Source: Gluconobacter kondonii
GTDB lineage: Bacteria > Pseudomonadota > Alphaproteobacteria > Acetobacterales > Acetobacteraceae
Length of the DNA: 64,000 nt
Direction of reading: 5' to 3'
NCBI RefSeq assembly: GCF_002723995.1
Contig: NZ_BEWP01000001.1
Coordinates: 372,001 to 436,000 of the forward strand
Position numbers and translations under genes: made by a program. Under the pieces are notes generated by a model, which was not told the DNA's origin, did not search any database, and was given only the letters and a program-made list of their open reading frames with translations. Positions 8,430 to 19,272 of this stretch are shown piece by piece. The first letter of the stretch is position 1. Each line of letters starts with the position of its first letter.

Positions 8430-10226
8430 TTATTTGCTGGCAGTCGGTTTGGGCTTCGGCAGGTCGAGTGCCAGATGCAGTTCCTTCAGACGGGCAGGTT
8501 CGACCGGGGCCGGGGCTTCCATCATCAGGTCTTCGCCGCTCTGGTTGAGCGGGAAGAGAATGACTTCGCGAATGTTTGGCTCATCGGCCAGCAGCATCAC
8601 GATACGGTCCACGCCCGGTGCGGCGCCACCATGCGGCGGGGCACCGTAACGGAAGGCGTTCAGCATGCCGCCGAAACGCTCTTCCACGACCTCGGGGCCG
8701 TAGCCTGCGATTTCGAAAGCACGAAGCATGACTTCCGGCAGATGGTTCCGGATCGCGCCCGAGGAGAGTTCCACGCCGTTGCAGACGATATCGTACTGGT
8801 AGGCGTTGATCGTCAGCGGGTCCTGCGTGTTCAGCGCCTCAAGCCCACCCTGCGGCATGGAGAATGGGTTGTGCGAGAAGTCGACCTTCCCGGTTTCCTC
8901 GTTCAGCTCGAACATCGGGAAGTCCACGACCCAGCAGAAACGGAACGCGTTCTTCTCGATCAGGTCCAGTTCTGTGGCAACCTTGGTGCGGACAACGCCG
9001 GAGAACTTGGCAACTTCGTCACCCTTGCCCGCAGCGAAGAACACGGCGTCTCCGGCCTTGAGGCCACAGGCTTCACGGATACTCTCGACACGCTCGGCCT
9101 CAAGGTTCTTGGCAATCGGGCCCTTGCCACCTTCTGCTTCAAAAATGATGTAGCCCAGACCGCCGGCCCCGCTTTCACGCGCCCATGTGTTGAGCTTGTC
9201 GAAGAAGCCGCGCGGACGGTCGCCCGCACCCGGAGCCGGAATGGCGCGGATCTGGCCGCCCGAGGCTGCGATCTTGGCGAACAGACCGAAACCGGAATCG
9301 CGGAACGCCTCCGTGACGTCCTTGATGATCAGCGGGTTGCGCAGATCCGGCTTGTCGGAGCCGTAATCGCGCATGGAATCGGCATACGGAATGCGCGGGA
9401 ATGCGCCGTCCGTGATTTTCCAGCCTTCAGGCGTGAACTCGTTGAACACGCCCGCGAGGACGGGTTCGAGCACCGTGAAGACGTCTTCCTGCGTAACGAA
9501 CGACATCTCGAAATCGAGCTGATAGAACTCGCCGGGGCTGCGGTCCGCGCGTGAGGCTTCGTCGCGAAAGCAGGGTGCAATCTGGAAGTAGCGGTCGAAA
9601 CCGGCAACCATCGCAAGCTGTTTGAACTGCTGCGGCGCCTGCGGCAGAGCGTAGAACTTGCCCGGATGTAGACGGGCGGGGACGAGGAAGTCCCGCGCGC
9701 CTTCGGGGGAAGAAGCTGTCAGGATCGGCGTCTGGAACTCGGTGAAGCCCTGCGCGATCATACGCTGGCGCAAGCTCGTGATGACCTTGCTGCGGAGCAG
9801 GATGTTCTGGTGCATCTTGTCACGGCGCAGGTCGATGTAACGGTATTTCAGGCGCAGTTCTTCGGGGTAGTTCTCGTTGCCCGCGACCTGGAATGGGAGA
9901 ACTTCAGCGCTGGAGCGGACGTCCAGAGCCTCGGCCAGAACTTCGACGTCCCCGGTCGGCAGGTTCGGGTTGCGCTGCGATCCATGACGCACCACGACCT
10001 TGCCGGTCACGGTGATGACGCTCTCGACACGCAGGCGCTCGACCTTTTCCAGCAGGTCCGTGCCCGAAGGAATGACGATCTGCGTGACGCCATAATGGTC
10101 GCGCAGGTCGATGAACAGCAGGCCGCCGTGATCGCGTTTGCTGTGCACCCAGCCGGAAAGGCGGACGGTCTGCCCGGCGTTCTCTTCACGCAGGGCGCTA
10201 CAGTCATGGGTGCGGTATGGATGCAT
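8430..10226 (-). CDS. aspS: Aspartyl-tRNA synthetase
   Basis: This class IIb synthetase charges tRNA-Asp, and in organisms without AsnRS also tRNA-Asn. The 598-residue protein has the N-terminal OB-fold anticodon domain ([23 protein letters not shown]), class II motif 2 around [24 protein letters not shown], the bacterial GAD insertion domain, and motif 3 near the end ([20 protein letters not shown]). The start is the ATG at 10226 (MHPYRTHDC). The frame is open to a TTG 15 nt upstream, but family homology begins at MHPYRTH. It is a single-gene unit with its own terminator. Confidence 0.97.
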   Translation of the reverse strand: MHPYRTHDCSALREENAGQTVRLSGWVHSKRDHGGLLFIDLRDHYGVTQIVIPSGTDLLEKVERLRVESVITVTGKVVVRHGSQRNPNLPTGDVEVLAEALDVRSSAEVLPFQVAGNENYPEELRLKYRYIDLRRDKMHQNILLRSKVITSLRQRMIAQGFTEFQTPILTASSPEGARDFLVPARLHPGKFYALPQAPQQFKQLAMVAGFDRYFQIAPCFRDEASRADRSPGEFYQLDFEMSFVTQEDVFTVLEPVLAGVFNEFTPEGWKITDGAFPRIPYADSMRDYGSDKPDLRNPLIIKDVTEAFRDSGFGLFAKIAASGGQIRAIPAPGAGDRPRGFFDKLNTWARESGAGGLGYIIFEAEGGKGPIAKNLEAERVESIREACGLKAGDAVFFAAGKGDEVAKFSGVVRTKVATELDLIEKNAFRFCWVVDFPMFELNEETGKVDFSHNPFSMPQGGLEALNTQDPLTINAYQYDIVCNGVELSSGAIRNHLPEVMLRAFEIAGYGPEVVEERFGGMLNAFRYGAPPHGGAAPGVDRIVMLLADEPNIREVILFPLNQSGEDLMMEAPAPVEPARLKELHLALDLPKPKPTASK

Positions 10227-10319
10227 GGCGGGCCTCTTCAACGTCCTGTGCGGATAAGTGGGCGCAGGAAGCCGGGACGGCCCTCTGATGTCAAGTTTTC
10301 TGCGACCTCAGGGGCGCGT

Positions 10320-11891
10320 TCAGGCCTTTTCCTTCATGAAACCATCAAAATCGACCGCTGCCCGCGCCATGTCTGCTGCATGCCCTGCCCCGGCCAGCGC
10401 AATGGGTTTGCCATCCTTGAGATAGGTCGCGAGGAACCTGAAACCGCGAATATCGCCTTCCAGAGCCACATTGTCGAAGCTCTCGCCCCAGCCCAGAAGC
10501 TCGATTTTCTTACCGAACTGCTGCGTCCAGAACCACGGCATCGGAACGTTCGGGGTATCGTGCCCCATCATCGCAAGAGCCGCGATCCGCCCCTGTACCT
10601 CGGCATGACGCCAGTGTTCGATTCGCCGTGGCGCACCATCATGAAAGACGGCGGATGCATCGCCGGCCGCATAGACGCCGGGATAGGCTCCGACATCATC
10701 GCCCCGCGTTACGCGCATCTGGCCGTTCACAACAATCGCACCGCTTTTGTCCCGCTCCAGCCCCAGAACATAATCCGTGGCCGGGATGACGCCGACGCCG
10801 AGAAGCACAAAAGCGGCGGGCAGACGGGTTCCGTCATCCAGTTCCACGCCCGATGCCTTCTCGCCGTCGCTCTCATCGGCATAGATTTTCGTGACCCGCG
10901 CGTCCGAGACGAACGCCACACCGTTTTCTTCATGAAGCTGGCGCAGACGAATGCCGATTTCACGCCCGAACTGTTTTTCCATCGGGATTTCGTTATCGGA
11001 AACAACCGTCACCCCAACCCCACGCTGGCGCAGGGAGGACGCGGCTTCCAGACCGATGAACCCCGCACCGACGATCGTGACCGCCAGATCGGGGTCGAGA
11101 ATGGCGGCAATCCGCTCGGCGTCCGCTTCGCGGTGCAGCGTATAGACGCCCTTCATGTCCACGCCCGGAATATCCGGCTTTTTAGTCACGGCGCCCGTGG
11201 CGATCAGGACGTGATCGGCTGCCAGTTTTGTCCCGTCCTGCAAGGTTGCGGTGCGGGTCTGCGGGTCGAACTGTGCCACATGGCCGCGGATGCGCGTGAT
11301 GTCGCGCTCTGTATAGAACTCCTCCTCCCGGACCGGAGGCGCATGGGCCTTTTCGGATTCGCTGACGAGAACGGTTTTGCTCAGGGCCGTGCGGTCATAG
11401 GGAAGATCCTTTTCCTCGCTGACCATTGTAATCGTGCCCGCAAAACCTTCCGCCCGAAGCGTCACCGCCGCGCTGACGGCTGCGGCCCCGGCGCCGAGAA
11501 GCAGGACGCTGTCGCCTTCCTGCCGTTTCGCAGGGGCCACACGCTGCATTGGTTTCAGCCCGACCAGAACACGTCCATCGACAATCTGGGCGGGGTAACG
11601 TTGCAGGGGATCGAGGGCCAGCGGTTCGACGAGGCTTCCATCCGTCGCATCAAAAACCGCCTTGTGCCAGGGGCAGACCAGCACGCTGCCTTTTTCCGTC
11701 CGACAGAATGCCCCCTGCTCCAGTGGCGCTTCCTTGTGAGGGCATTTCCCAGCGAAGGCGTGGATTTTCTCGCCGTCGCGAATAAGGACGACCGGCGCTC
11801 CGTCCAGCGAAAACGGAGTGATCCTGCCATCTTCAAGCGCATCGAAAGCGGAAAGATCGCGGAAATCGGCATTCGGGGCGGAGTGGGACAT
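10320..11891 (-). CDS. Rieske [2Fe-2S] / FAD-dependent pyridine nucleotide-disulfide reductase fusion
   Basis: The 523-residue protein joins two domains. The N-terminus (1-105) is a Rieske ferredoxin with the CPH motif at residues 50-52 and the CPWH motif at 73-76, giving the two Cys and two His ligands. From about 125 on it is a class I flavoprotein reductase: FAD-binding GAGAAAVSAA, an NAD(P)H-binding VGAGFIGLEAASSL and a C-terminal GDAS FAD motif. It resembles AIF-like (AIFM3-type) and dioxygenase ferredoxin-reductase proteins. It probably passes electrons from NAD(P)H to its own Rieske centre or an external acceptor; the partner is unknown and no oxygenase is nearby. GGGAGG precedes the ATG at 11891. 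Confidence 0.85.
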   Translation of the reverse strand: MSHSAPNADFRDLSAFDALEDGRITPFSLDGAPVVLIRDGEKIHAFAGKCPHKEAPLEQGAFCRTEKGSVLVCPWHKAVFDATDGSLVEPLALDPLQRYPAQIVDGRVLVGLKPMQRVAPAKRQEGDSVLLLGAGAAAVSAAVTLRAEGFAGTITMVSEEKDLPYDRTALSKTVLVSESEKAHAPPVREEEFYTERDITRIRGHVAQFDPQTRTATLQDGTKLAADHVLIATGAVTKKPDIPGVDMKGVYTLHREADAERIAAILDPDLAVTIVGAGFIGLEAASSLRQRGVGVTVVSDNEIPMEKQFGREIGIRLRQLHEENGVAFVSDARVTKIYADESDGEKASGVELDDGTRLPAAFVLLGVGVIPATDYVLGLERDKSGAIVVNGQMRVTRGDDVGAYPGVYAAGDASAVFHDGAPRRIEHWRHAEVQGRIAALAMMGHDTPNVPMPWFWTQQFGKKIELLGWGESFDNVALEGDIRGFRFLATYLKDGKPIALAGAGHAADMARAAVDFDGFMKEKA

Positions 11892-11968
11892 TGGATGGAG
11901 CCTCCCGGTCGGGTCAGAGGTCAGTCATGAGAGCGAACGCAGCATAAGGCGCCGGGTTGGCAAACATC

Positions 11969-12007
11969 AAAAAACCCGCCCGGACATAATGGTCCGGGCG
12001 GGTTTTT
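11969..12007 (-). terminator. Bidirectional-type terminator downstream of the DUF2076 gene
   Basis: A perfect hairpin (arms of about 15 nt with a short ATAATG loop) is flanked by A-run and T-run. It lies about 40 nt after the stop of the DUF2076 gene and about 80 nt upstream of the Rieske reductase start. Confidence 0.85.
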
Positions 12008-12047
12008 GAAAATGCACTGTCTGACAGAGCCAGTTGACAGGGCCAGA

Positions 12048-12818
12048 TCAGAACATGTCGTCGAATCCGCCGCCGTCACCGCCGCCGAAGTCTCCGCCAC
12101 CGGAATCGCCACCGCCGAAATCGGAGTTGGAGAAATTGCCGGCATCGGTGCCCGAACCGCCGAAGGGATCTGCGCTCGAAGCGTCACTGCCATAATTGTT
12201 GATGATGGTGTCGCCGCCCGTGCCCCAGCCGCCAGCTGCGTCACCGCCGCCGCTGTGATGGTCGGAGAACAGGCCTTCAAGCGCGTTGGCGGCCATCATG
12301 CCGCCAGCGACGCCCGCAGCCGTGGTCAGGGCCGAGCCTAAAAAGCCTGAGCCGCCACGCTGGAACATGCCCGGTTGATAGCCCGGCGGATACCCATACT
12401 GCTGCTGCGGCATGAAGTTCGGCGGCGGTGCGGCCTGTTGTGCGCCCCAGCCCGGCGGGGGGGCGGATTGCTGCGGACGATTGCCGCCACCGAAGAAACC
12501 ACCAAAGAGCCCACCCGGCTTGCCGCCGCCGGACTGCTGCGCCTGTGCGAGTTGCTGCTGAGTCTGCTGGAGCTGAAATTCGAGCTGGCGAATGCGGTTC
12601 TGCGCCTGCGCAAGCGCTGCTTCCTGCACCACGGCCATCTGGGTGACGCGGTAGCGGGCTTCCGGGTACTGCTGGAAGTTCTCGGCGATGAAGCGGTCCG
12701 CTTCGGGGTCGACGGGCGGCAGAGGGGCGGCCGGTGGCTGGCCGGGTCCCGTGACCTGCGGCCCTCCCCCGACACGGGCGACGAAACGGGCGATCAGATC
12801 GCGTTCTTCGTTGTTCAT
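12048..12818 (-). CDS. DUF2076-family protein
   Basis: The 256-residue protein begins [16 protein letters not shown], matching the short N-terminal motif of the DUF2076 family. A predicted amphipathic helical stretch follows ([20 protein letters not shown] and onward, Gln-rich, likely coiled coil), then a Gly/Pro/Gln-rich low-complexity middle, a hydrophobic glycine-zipper-like patch ([19 protein letters not shown]) and a Gly/Asp-rich tail ending GGGFDDMF. Three in-frame ATGs lie at 12827, 12824 and 12818; AGGA spacing favours 12818. The function of the family is unknown; association with the periplasm or membrane is only a guess. Confidence 0.75.
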   Translation of the reverse strand: MNNEERDLIARFVARVGGGPQVTGPGQPPAAPLPPVDPEADRFIAENFQQYPEARYRVTQMAVVQEAALAQAQNRIRQLEFQLQQTQQQLAQAQQSGGGKPGGLFGGFFGGGNRPQQSAPPPGWGAQQAAPPPNFMPQQQYGYPPGYQPGMFQRGGSGFLGSALTTAAGVAGGMMAANALEGLFSDHHSGGGDAAGGWGTGGDTIINNYGSDASSADPFGGSGTDAGNFSNSDFGGGDSGGGDFGGGDGGGFDDMF

Positions 12819-12972
12819 CGTCATCATCCTTCCAGATGAAGAAATTGCTGAGCCTCCATCATATGATGCAGCCACGGCCACTCTACAAGATCAACCGCAG
12901 AAGGCTCCCTTCCGGTTCCGGGCCTGTGCCTGTAAGGTGGCGCCCGATTTCTGCCAACCGGAGCCTATCGAA

Positions 12973-13848
12973 TTGTCTGCGACCCGGCCGCTCTGTTTTC
13001 AGGACCTGATCCTGCGCCTTCATCAATTCTGGTCCGAGAAAGGCTGCGCCATTCTGCAGCCCTACGATACCGAACTCGGAGCGGGCACGCTCTCCCCTCA
13101 CACCACGCTTCGCGCGCTCGGTCCCAAGCCGTGGGCTGCGGCCTATGTGCAGCCCTGCCGCCGTCCGTCGGATGGTCGTTATGGCGAGAACCCGAACCGT
13201 CTTCAGCACTATTATCAGTATCAGGTGCTACTCAAGCCGACGCCGGAAGACAGCCAGCAGCTTCTGCTCGACAGCTATCGCGCCATCGGGATCGACCCCG
13301 AACTGCACGATATCCGATTCGTCGAGGATGACTGGGAAAACCCGACCATCGGCGCTTGGGGACTGGGCTGGGAAGTCTGGTGTGACGGGATGGAAGTCTC
13401 GCAGTTCACGTATTTCCAACAGGTTGGCGGCATTCCGACCGTCATGCCGTCAACGGAGCTGACCTACGGGCTTGAGCGTCTGGCGATGTATGTCCAGGGC
13501 GTCGAGAACGTCTATGACCTCGACTTCAACGGCCGTGGCCTGACTTATGGCGACGTGTTCCTGCGTGCTGAGCAGGATTATTCGCGCCATAATTTCGAGC
13601 TTGCCGACACGCAGATGCTGCTGACTCATTTCAACGATGCCGAACGCGAGTCCATGCGTCTGTCCGAGGCTGGCGTGGCCCAGCCCGCTTACGACCAGTG
13701 TCTCAAGGCGTCGCATCTGTTCAATCTTCTGGATGCACGCGGCGTGATTTCCGTGTCCGAGCGCGCCTCCTATATCGGGCGCGTCCGTGCGCTTGCCAAA
13801 GCCGCCTGCGACGCCTGGCTCGCCGGTGAGGAGACGTCCCATGGCTGA
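12973..13848 (+). CDS. glyQ: Glycyl-tRNA synthetase alpha subunit (TTG start)
   Basis: GlyQ forms the alpha2beta2 bacterial GlyRS with GlyS and carries the class II aminoacylation core. The 291-residue product contains [19 protein letters not shown] near the N-terminus and the conserved [21 protein letters not shown]-type core (about residues 135-155). No ATG lies near the start of homology. I propose the TTG at 12973, with GGAG at 12960-12963, 9 nt upstream; this gives [11 protein letters not shown], matching family starts. The 3' end overlaps glyS by 8 bases, which suggests coupled translation to keep subunits equal. Confidence 0.93.
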   Translation: MSATRPLCFQDLILRLHQFWSEKGCAILQPYDTELGAGTLSPHTTLRALGPKPWAAAYVQPCRRPSDGRYGENPNRLQHYYQYQVLLKPTPEDSQQLLLDSYRAIGIDPELHDIRFVEDDWENPTIGAWGLGWEVWCDGMEVSQFTYFQQVGGIPTVMPSTELTYGLERLAMYVQGVENVYDLDFNGRGLTYGDVFLRAEQDYSRHNFELADTQMLLTHFNDAERESMRLSEAGVAQPAYDQCLKASHLFNLLDARGVISVSERASYIGRVRALAKAACDAWLAGEETSHG

Positions 13849-15895
13849 ACTCTTTCTCGAACTGTTCAGCGAGGAAATCCCCTCCGGCATGCAGGCCCGC
13901 GCGGCGGAAGATCTGGGATCGCTGCTGACCAAGGCGCTTGATGGCCTGAATCCGCGCGATCTGCGGACGTTCTTCGGGGCCCGACGCATCGCGGCGGTTC
14001 TAAACATCGATGCCGAAATTCCGGCGCGCAGCGTGTCCGAACGCGGGCCGCGCGAGGGGGCTCCGGAAAAGGCGCTGGAAGGTTTCACCCGCAAGCATGG
14101 CGTCACACCAGCGGATCTGACGCTGGAAAACGGCTTCTGGGTTCTGAACAAGTCCCTTGATCCAGTGAGCGCGGAAAGCCGCGTTTCCGAAGCCGTGCCG
14201 GATCTGCTGTGGAAGTTTCCTTGGCCCAAATCCATGCGCTGGGGTGCGGGATCGAACTTCACATGGGTGCGTCCACTGCGCCGGATTGCGTGCCTGCTGG
14301 ACGGGCATGTCGTGCCGTTCCCCCTCGCCCGCGACGGGGATGACGCGCATGGGCTGAAGGCGTCCAACCTCTCCGAAGGCCATCGCTTCCTTGCACCCGG
14401 CGCGTTCGAAATCCTGTCCGCCTCGCAGTGGCAGGACGAGCTTGAGACGCGCTCGGTCATCGTGGACATGGACAGCCGCCGCGACATGGTCCGCACCGGC
14501 GTGGCGCGCCTGGCGGAGCAGCATGGCATTACGGTTGTGCAGGATGACGGGCTGGTCGATGAAGTCTGCGGGCTGGTCGAATATCCGGTCCCGCTTCTGG
14601 GCAAGATCGACGCGGCGTTCATGGATCTGCCTGCCGAAGTGATGCAGGTCTCCATGCGGATCAACCAGCGCTATTTCGCGCTGCGCAATCCGGATGGGAA
14701 AGCCGCGCCGTATTTCGCGTTCATCGGCAATCTGCCGTTCAAAGACGGCGGCAAGCTGACTACGGCGGGGAATGAGCGCGTGCTCCGCGCCCGTTTTGCC
14801 GATGCGCGGCATTTCTGGGACCTGGACCGCAAGACAAAGCTGGCTGACCGGGTTCCGGCGCTGACGGTGGTGACGTTCCATGCCAAGCTGGGCACGCAGG
14901 CCGAGCGCGCGGAGCGGATCTCGAAGCTGGCGGGCACCGTGGCGCAGGCCATGGGGCTGGACGGCGTACAAATTGCGCAAGCTGAGGGCGCGGGTCTGCT
15001 GGCCAAGGCGGATCTGACGACCGGGATGGTTGGTGAGTTTCCGGAACTTCAGGGCGTCATGGGCGGCTATTATGCAGCGCATGATGGCGAAGACGAGGCC
15101 GTCTCCCGCGCTGTGGCGGAACATTACCTGCCGCGCGGTCAGTCCGACGACACGGCAAAAGCGCCGGTTTCAGTGGCCGTTGCCCTCGCGGACCGGCTGG
15201 ACCTGCTGGCCGGGTTCTTTGCCATTGGCGAACTGCCGAGCGGGTCGGGCGATCCGTATGCGCTGCGTCGTGCGGCGCTGGGCATCATCCGCACGATCCG
15301 TGACAACGGGCTGCGTCTGGACCTGACGGCACTGTTCGCACAGGCCGCCAATGGCCGGACGGGTGACGAACTGGCCAAGCTGCCGGACTTCATGGCGGAG
15401 CGTCTGCGCGTGCAACTTCGCAGCGAAGGCGAACGGCATGACGTTCTTGCTGCAATTCTGACGCACGGACTGGACGGCGATCTCGTCCGGCTTCTGGCCA
15501 GAACCTCAGCACTGTCGGACATGATCCAGACGGAAGACGGGCGCAACCTACTCGCCGCCGCCAAGCGTGCCGCCAATATTCTGCGCATCGAGGATAAAAA
15601 GGACGGCCCGCATACCGGCGCTCCCGATCCTGAACTCTATACGCAGGACGAGGAACGCGCCCTCGCCACAGGTCTGGATCAGGCCGTTCCTGCGATCGAA
15701 ACAGCCCTCAAAGAAGAGCGTTTCACGGATGCAATGCAGGCGATTGCAACCCTGCGCCCGACGCTGGATCACTTCTTCGAGGCCGTGACGGTCAATGCGC
15801 CGGAGCCGGAGGTGCGGGCCAATCGCCTCAAACTGCTGTCCCGCTTCCGCGCTACAACGGCCCTGATTGCCGATTTCGGGCAGATCGAGGGCTGA
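13841..15895 (+). CDS. glyS: Glycyl-tRNA synthetase beta subunit
   Basis: The beta subunit binds tRNA-Gly in the alpha2beta2 enzyme. The 684-residue protein opens with [15 protein letters not shown], as in the family, and carries HD-like and B3/B4-like regions and a C-terminal DALR anticodon-binding part ([20 protein letters not shown]). The start is the ATG at 13841, inside the last codons of glyQ. A strong hairpin follows the stop. Confidence 0.96.
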   Translation: MAELFLELFSEEIPSGMQARAAEDLGSLLTKALDGLNPRDLRTFFGARRIAAVLNIDAEIPARSVSERGPREGAPEKALEGFTRKHGVTPADLTLENGFWVLNKSLDPVSAESRVSEAVPDLLWKFPWPKSMRWGAGSNFTWVRPLRRIACLLDGHVVPFPLARDGDDAHGLKASNLSEGHRFLAPGAFEILSASQWQDELETRSVIVDMDSRRDMVRTGVARLAEQHGITVVQDDGLVDEVCGLVEYPVPLLGKIDAAFMDLPAEVMQVSMRINQRYFALRNPDGKAAPYFAFIGNLPFKDGGKLTTAGNERVLRARFADARHFWDLDRKTKLADRVPALTVVTFHAKLGTQAERAERISKLAGTVAQAMGLDGVQIAQAEGAGLLAKADLTTGMVGEFPELQGVMGGYYAAHDGEDEAVSRAVAEHYLPRGQSDDTAKAPVSVAVALADRLDLLAGFFAIGELPSGSGDPYALRRAALGIIRTIRDNGLRLDLTALFAQAANGRTGDELAKLPDFMAERLRVQLRSEGERHDVLAAILTHGLDGDLVRLLARTSALSDMIQTEDGRNLLAAAKRAANILRIEDKKDGPHTGAPDPELYTQDEERALATGLDQAVPAIETALKEERFTDAMQAIATLRPTLDHFFEAVTVNAPEPEVRANRLKLLSRFRATTALIADFGQIEG

Positions 15896-15903
15896 TCTTC
15901 AGA

Positions 15904-15938
15904 GACCGAAGGGCGCGGATGCCCTTCGGTCCCCCTTT
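15904..15938 (+). terminator. Rho-independent terminator of glyQS
   Basis: Perfect 11-bp stem (GACCGAAGGGC at 15904-15914 with GCCCTTCGGTC at 15921-15931), 6-nt loop, followed by a pyrimidine run CCCCTTTCT. It lies 8 nt after the glyS stop. Confidence 0.8.
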
Positions 15939-16018
15939 CTGTCATCCCAATCCATCGCAATCGTTTTGTTCAACATTTAAGGCTGGATGGCGCATTCGAA
16001 TTCTGCCATCGCAGATCC

Positions 16019-17206
16019 TCAGTCTTCGTCGTCTTCCTGACCCGGATCGCGTTCGTTCCGATGCACCCAGGCGGACATGAGCAGGCCAAAGCCAAACATC
16101 ATCGTCAGCATGGCCGAGCCGCCGTAGGAAATCAGCGGCAGCGGTACACCGCCGACCGGAATCGCGCCCATAACCATCGACAGGTTTACGGCGCAGTACA
16201 GGAAAAAATCCATCGCAATGCCCAGACCCAGCAGCCGCCCGAACTGATTGCGGCTGCGGATCGCAATGAGCATTCCGCCCATGACGAGCGTTCCGAGCAG
16301 CGCAATGACGGCGATCCCGCCGACGAAGCCCCATTCCTCCCCGATCATGGTGAAGATGAAGTCCGTCTGTTTTTCCGGCAGGAAATTCAGCTGTCCCTGA
16401 CTGCCATGCAGATATCCCTCACCCCACATGCCACCCGAGCCGAGGGCGATCTTGGACTGGATGATGTTATAACCCGCGCCGAGCGGATCATGTTCGGGGT
16501 GCAGAAAGGTGTCGATCCGGGCCTTCTGGTAGTCATGCAGATGGCTGTAGATCAGCTTTCCCATGAACGGCAGCGGCGCCACGAGCAGCAGGATCTGCCA
16601 CAACCTCATTCCCGCCGCGAAGAACATCGTCGCCCCGATGACGCCGATGATGGTGGCCGTGCCGAGATTGGGTTCCTTGAGCACCAGCAGAACCGGCAGC
16701 AATGTCAGGAGCGCAGGCGGGATCAGGCGCAGCGGATTGCCCATCCGCTCGTTGCCAATCCGATGAAACCACGTCGCCAGCATCAGGACGAGGCCGATCT
16801 TGGCGAATTCGGAAGGCTGGAACTGCATGCCCGCCAGATTGATCCAGCGTTCCGCTCCCTTCCCCACATGCCCCATCCGCAACACAAGGGCGAGGAGCGT
16901 GACCGAGAGCAGATAGACCGGAACCGCCGCCATCCGTAGGATACGCGGGCTGACGAGCGAGACCGCAATCATCATGACAAGGCCGAAGCCGAACCGCACC
17001 ATCTGCGGCCCGGCGAACGGCTTGGCCGAGCCTCCGCCCGCAGAATAGAGGGCAATATAGCCTACCCCCGCCAGCACACAGACCAGCAGGACATACAACC
17101 AGTTGACCTGAAGCAGGCGCGCCATGGGCCTGAAATCAGGCTCGGCACGCAGCAGGCGGCGGTCGGATTTGAGAAAGCCAAACGTGTTCAGGCCGTTGCG
17201 TTTCAT
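16019..17206 (-). CDS. rodA: Rod-shape-determining protein RodA (SEDS glycosyltransferase)
   Basis: RodA polymerises glycan strands for cell elongation together with its cognate class B PBP2. The 395-residue product is a polytopic membrane protein with about ten helices. It carries SEDS signatures such as GAERWINLAGMQFQPSEFAKI (about residues 115-135), the DFIFTMIGEEWGF stretch (about 283-295) and GVPLPLISYGGSAMLTMM near the C-terminus. Its ATG overlaps the mrdA stop by four bases (ATGA at 17206-17203). It is last in the mreBCD-mrdA-rodA order. Confidence 0.96.
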   Translation of the reverse strand: MKRNGLNTFGFLKSDRRLLRAEPDFRPMARLLQVNWLYVLLVCVLAGVGYIALYSAGGGSAKPFAGPQMVRFGFGLVMMIAVSLVSPRILRMAAVPVYLLSVTLLALVLRMGHVGKGAERWINLAGMQFQPSEFAKIGLVLMLATWFHRIGNERMGNPLRLIPPALLTLLPVLLVLKEPNLGTATIIGVIGATMFFAAGMRLWQILLLVAPLPFMGKLIYSHLHDYQKARIDTFLHPEHDPLGAGYNIIQSKIALGSGGMWGEGYLHGSQGQLNFLPEKQTDFIFTMIGEEWGFVGGIAVIALLGTLVMGGMLIAIRSRNQFGRLLGLGIAMDFFLYCAVNLSMVMGAIPVGGVPLPLISYGGSAMLTMMFGFGLLMSAWVHRNERDPGQEDDED

Positions 17207-19209
17207 TGCGTCGCTCCCCGCTCCGGCTGATCGTCTGCAACGGGGCTTTCCGTGGGAGCAGAAGCGCTGGCTTCGGCGGGTGCGGACGGCGTTTGTGCCT
17301 CCGCAGGCGGTGGTGGTGGAGCAGCAGGTCGGACATCGCTGGCCGGGTCGCGCAGCAGGGTATCGGTCATGATAAGCTTGGCAAGCGGAGCCGCTTCGTC
17401 CGCGCCTGCATTGCCATGTTCCACGATCACCGCGACAGCATATTTCGGGTTATCGTAAGGCGCGAAACAAATAAACAGCGCATGGGGACGATATTCCCAC
17501 GGCAGGTTCATGGAATTGAAGTGCCCAGATTCTCGCAATGCTCGTGATACATGTCGAACCTGCGCCGAGCCTGTCTTACCGGCCATCTGGATACCCGGCA
17601 GATCCAGCCGTGCTTTAGGGGCACTGCCATGCGGTTCATTGACAACCGCAAACATCCCGCCACGCACGACATCCAGAAATTCCGCTGGAAGATCGACCTT
17701 TGGCACCGTCTCGTCCGAGGCCATGGCGGAAAGCTGGTCGTTGGTCGCCCGCAGCAGATGCGGCTGAACATTGCGGCCCGAAGCGATGCGGGAGGTATAG
17801 GTCGCAAGCTCGAGCGGCGTGACCTGTACAAACCCCTGTCCGATGCCCGCATTGACCGTATCGCCGCCATTCCAGTGAAAGCCATGCTTCTGCCGCCATT
17901 CCGGAGTCGGGATCACACCGGAACGGACATGAGGCAATTCAATGTCTGGCCTGACGCCCAGACCCATCGTGTTGCCAACCGCCTTGATCGGGTCCATGCC
18001 ACAACGACGTGCCACTTCGTAGAAATAGACGTCGCAGGAGAATTTCAGACCCTCGCGCATGTTGATCATGCCGTGGCCCCAGCGGTTCCAGCAATGGAAG
18101 CGCACGCCACCCAGATCGTAATATCCGGGGCAGTTGAAACGGTCCTGTGCCGTAACGGAACCGGATTTGAGGGCTGCGAGCGCCACGGCAGGCTTGAAGG
18201 TGGAGCCGGGCGGATAAAGACCAGACACGGCCTTGTCCACAAGCGGCGTGCGCGGGTCGCTTGCCCATTCGTTCCACTGCGCGTGACTCACGCCTGAATC
18301 GAACAGGGACGGATCGAAAGACGGGGTGCTGACCATCGCCATCACTTCGCCGTTGCGACAATCCATGACGACCGCACTCGCCACACGGTCTTCGAGACGA
18401 TCAAGCACCTGCTGTTGCAGGACGGAATCCAGCGTCAGGCGCACGTCCTGGCCCTGTTGCCCTTCCACGCGGTCGATCTCGCCAATGACACGGCCGACCG
18501 CGTTGACTTCCATCTCCACGGAGCCTGGCTCACCACGCAGGGAGGCTTCCTGCGTCTGCTCGATCCCGGCGCGACCGACGCGCATTCCCGGCAGGGAGAG
18601 CGTTGTGTCCTTCGCTACGTCTTCTTCGTTCGGGGGCGCGACATAGCCCACGATATGGGCGGTCAGATCCCTGAACGGATAAAGCCGCGTCGAGCCCACA
18701 TCGACCAGCACACCCGGCAGAGAGGGCGCGTTGAGTTCGATCCGGGCCATATCGTCCCAGGACAGGAATTCATGCAGCGTGACAGGGACGTATTTATGGA
18801 CGTGCCGCAGATCGCGCTCGATGCGCGCGCGATCATGCTCATCCAGAGGCACGATCTGGGAAAAACGCTCGATAACGGCCGGGATGTCCGTCGTCTCTTC
18901 CGGCATCAAAAGCGCGCGCCAGCTGACCTTGTTGTCTGCAAGAGCCACACCGAAACGGTCATGGACCGTGCCGCGCGCAGGCGCGAGAAGGCGTTTGCTG
19001 GTCCGGTTGCGTTCGGCAAGCTGGCGCAGATGCCCGCCATCCACGACCTGAAGATTATACAGCCGCCGCCCGAGCACACCCAGAACCCCGGCCTGCACAG
19101 CCATGACCAGCAGAGCGCGGCGCGTGAAAACGCCGCGCCCCGAACGCACAGGCTCAGCCTGACGTTTCTGGCGTATCCGCGAGCGGAAAGGAGTGTTTCG
19201 GGAAAACAT
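17203..19209 (-). CDS. mrdA: Penicillin-binding protein 2, elongasome transpeptidase
   Basis: This class B PBP cross-links peptidoglycan during rod elongation. The 668-residue product has an N-terminal membrane anchor (about residues 29-48), a dimerisation/pedestal domain starting around RGTVHDRFG, and a transpeptidase domain with S336-T-F-K339, SCD at 391-393 and a KTGSAQ motif near 545. The C-terminal 50 residues are Pro/Ala-rich and dispensable-looking. It overlaps rodA by 4 bases and starts about 60 nt after the mreD stop. Confidence 0.96.
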   Translation of the reverse strand: MFSRNTPFRSRIRQKRQAEPVRSGRGVFTRRALLVMAVQAGVLGVLGRRLYNLQVVDGGHLRQLAERNRTSKRLLAPARGTVHDRFGVALADNKVSWRALLMPEETTDIPAVIERFSQIVPLDEHDRARIERDLRHVHKYVPVTLHEFLSWDDMARIELNAPSLPGVLVDVGSTRLYPFRDLTAHIVGYVAPPNEEDVAKDTTLSLPGMRVGRAGIEQTQEASLRGEPGSVEMEVNAVGRVIGEIDRVEGQQGQDVRLTLDSVLQQQVLDRLEDRVASAVVMDCRNGEVMAMVSTPSFDPSLFDSGVSHAQWNEWASDPRTPLVDKAVSGLYPPGSTFKPAVALAALKSGSVTAQDRFNCPGYYDLGGVRFHCWNRWGHGMINMREGLKFSCDVYFYEVARRCGMDPIKAVGNTMGLGVRPDIELPHVRSGVIPTPEWRQKHGFHWNGGDTVNAGIGQGFVQVTPLELATYTSRIASGRNVQPHLLRATNDQLSAMASDETVPKVDLPAEFLDVVRGGMFAVVNEPHGSAPKARLDLPGIQMAGKTGSAQVRHVSRALRESGHFNSMNLPWEYRPHALFICFAPYDNPKYAVAVIVEHGNAGADEAAPLAKLIMTDTLLRDPASDVRPAAPPPPPAEAQTPSAPAEASASAPTESPVADDQPERGATQ

Positions 19210-19272
19210 CAGGGCAGGATTTCAGATCCGGAAAAGAAAACAGCCTTCGACGCGGCACGCAGAAGGACGCTG

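Noticed and set aside
9810-11930. A 706-codon plus-strand frame across aspS and the Rieske reductase
   Set aside because: It spans two real minus-strand genes and their intergenic gap, with no recognisable protein content.
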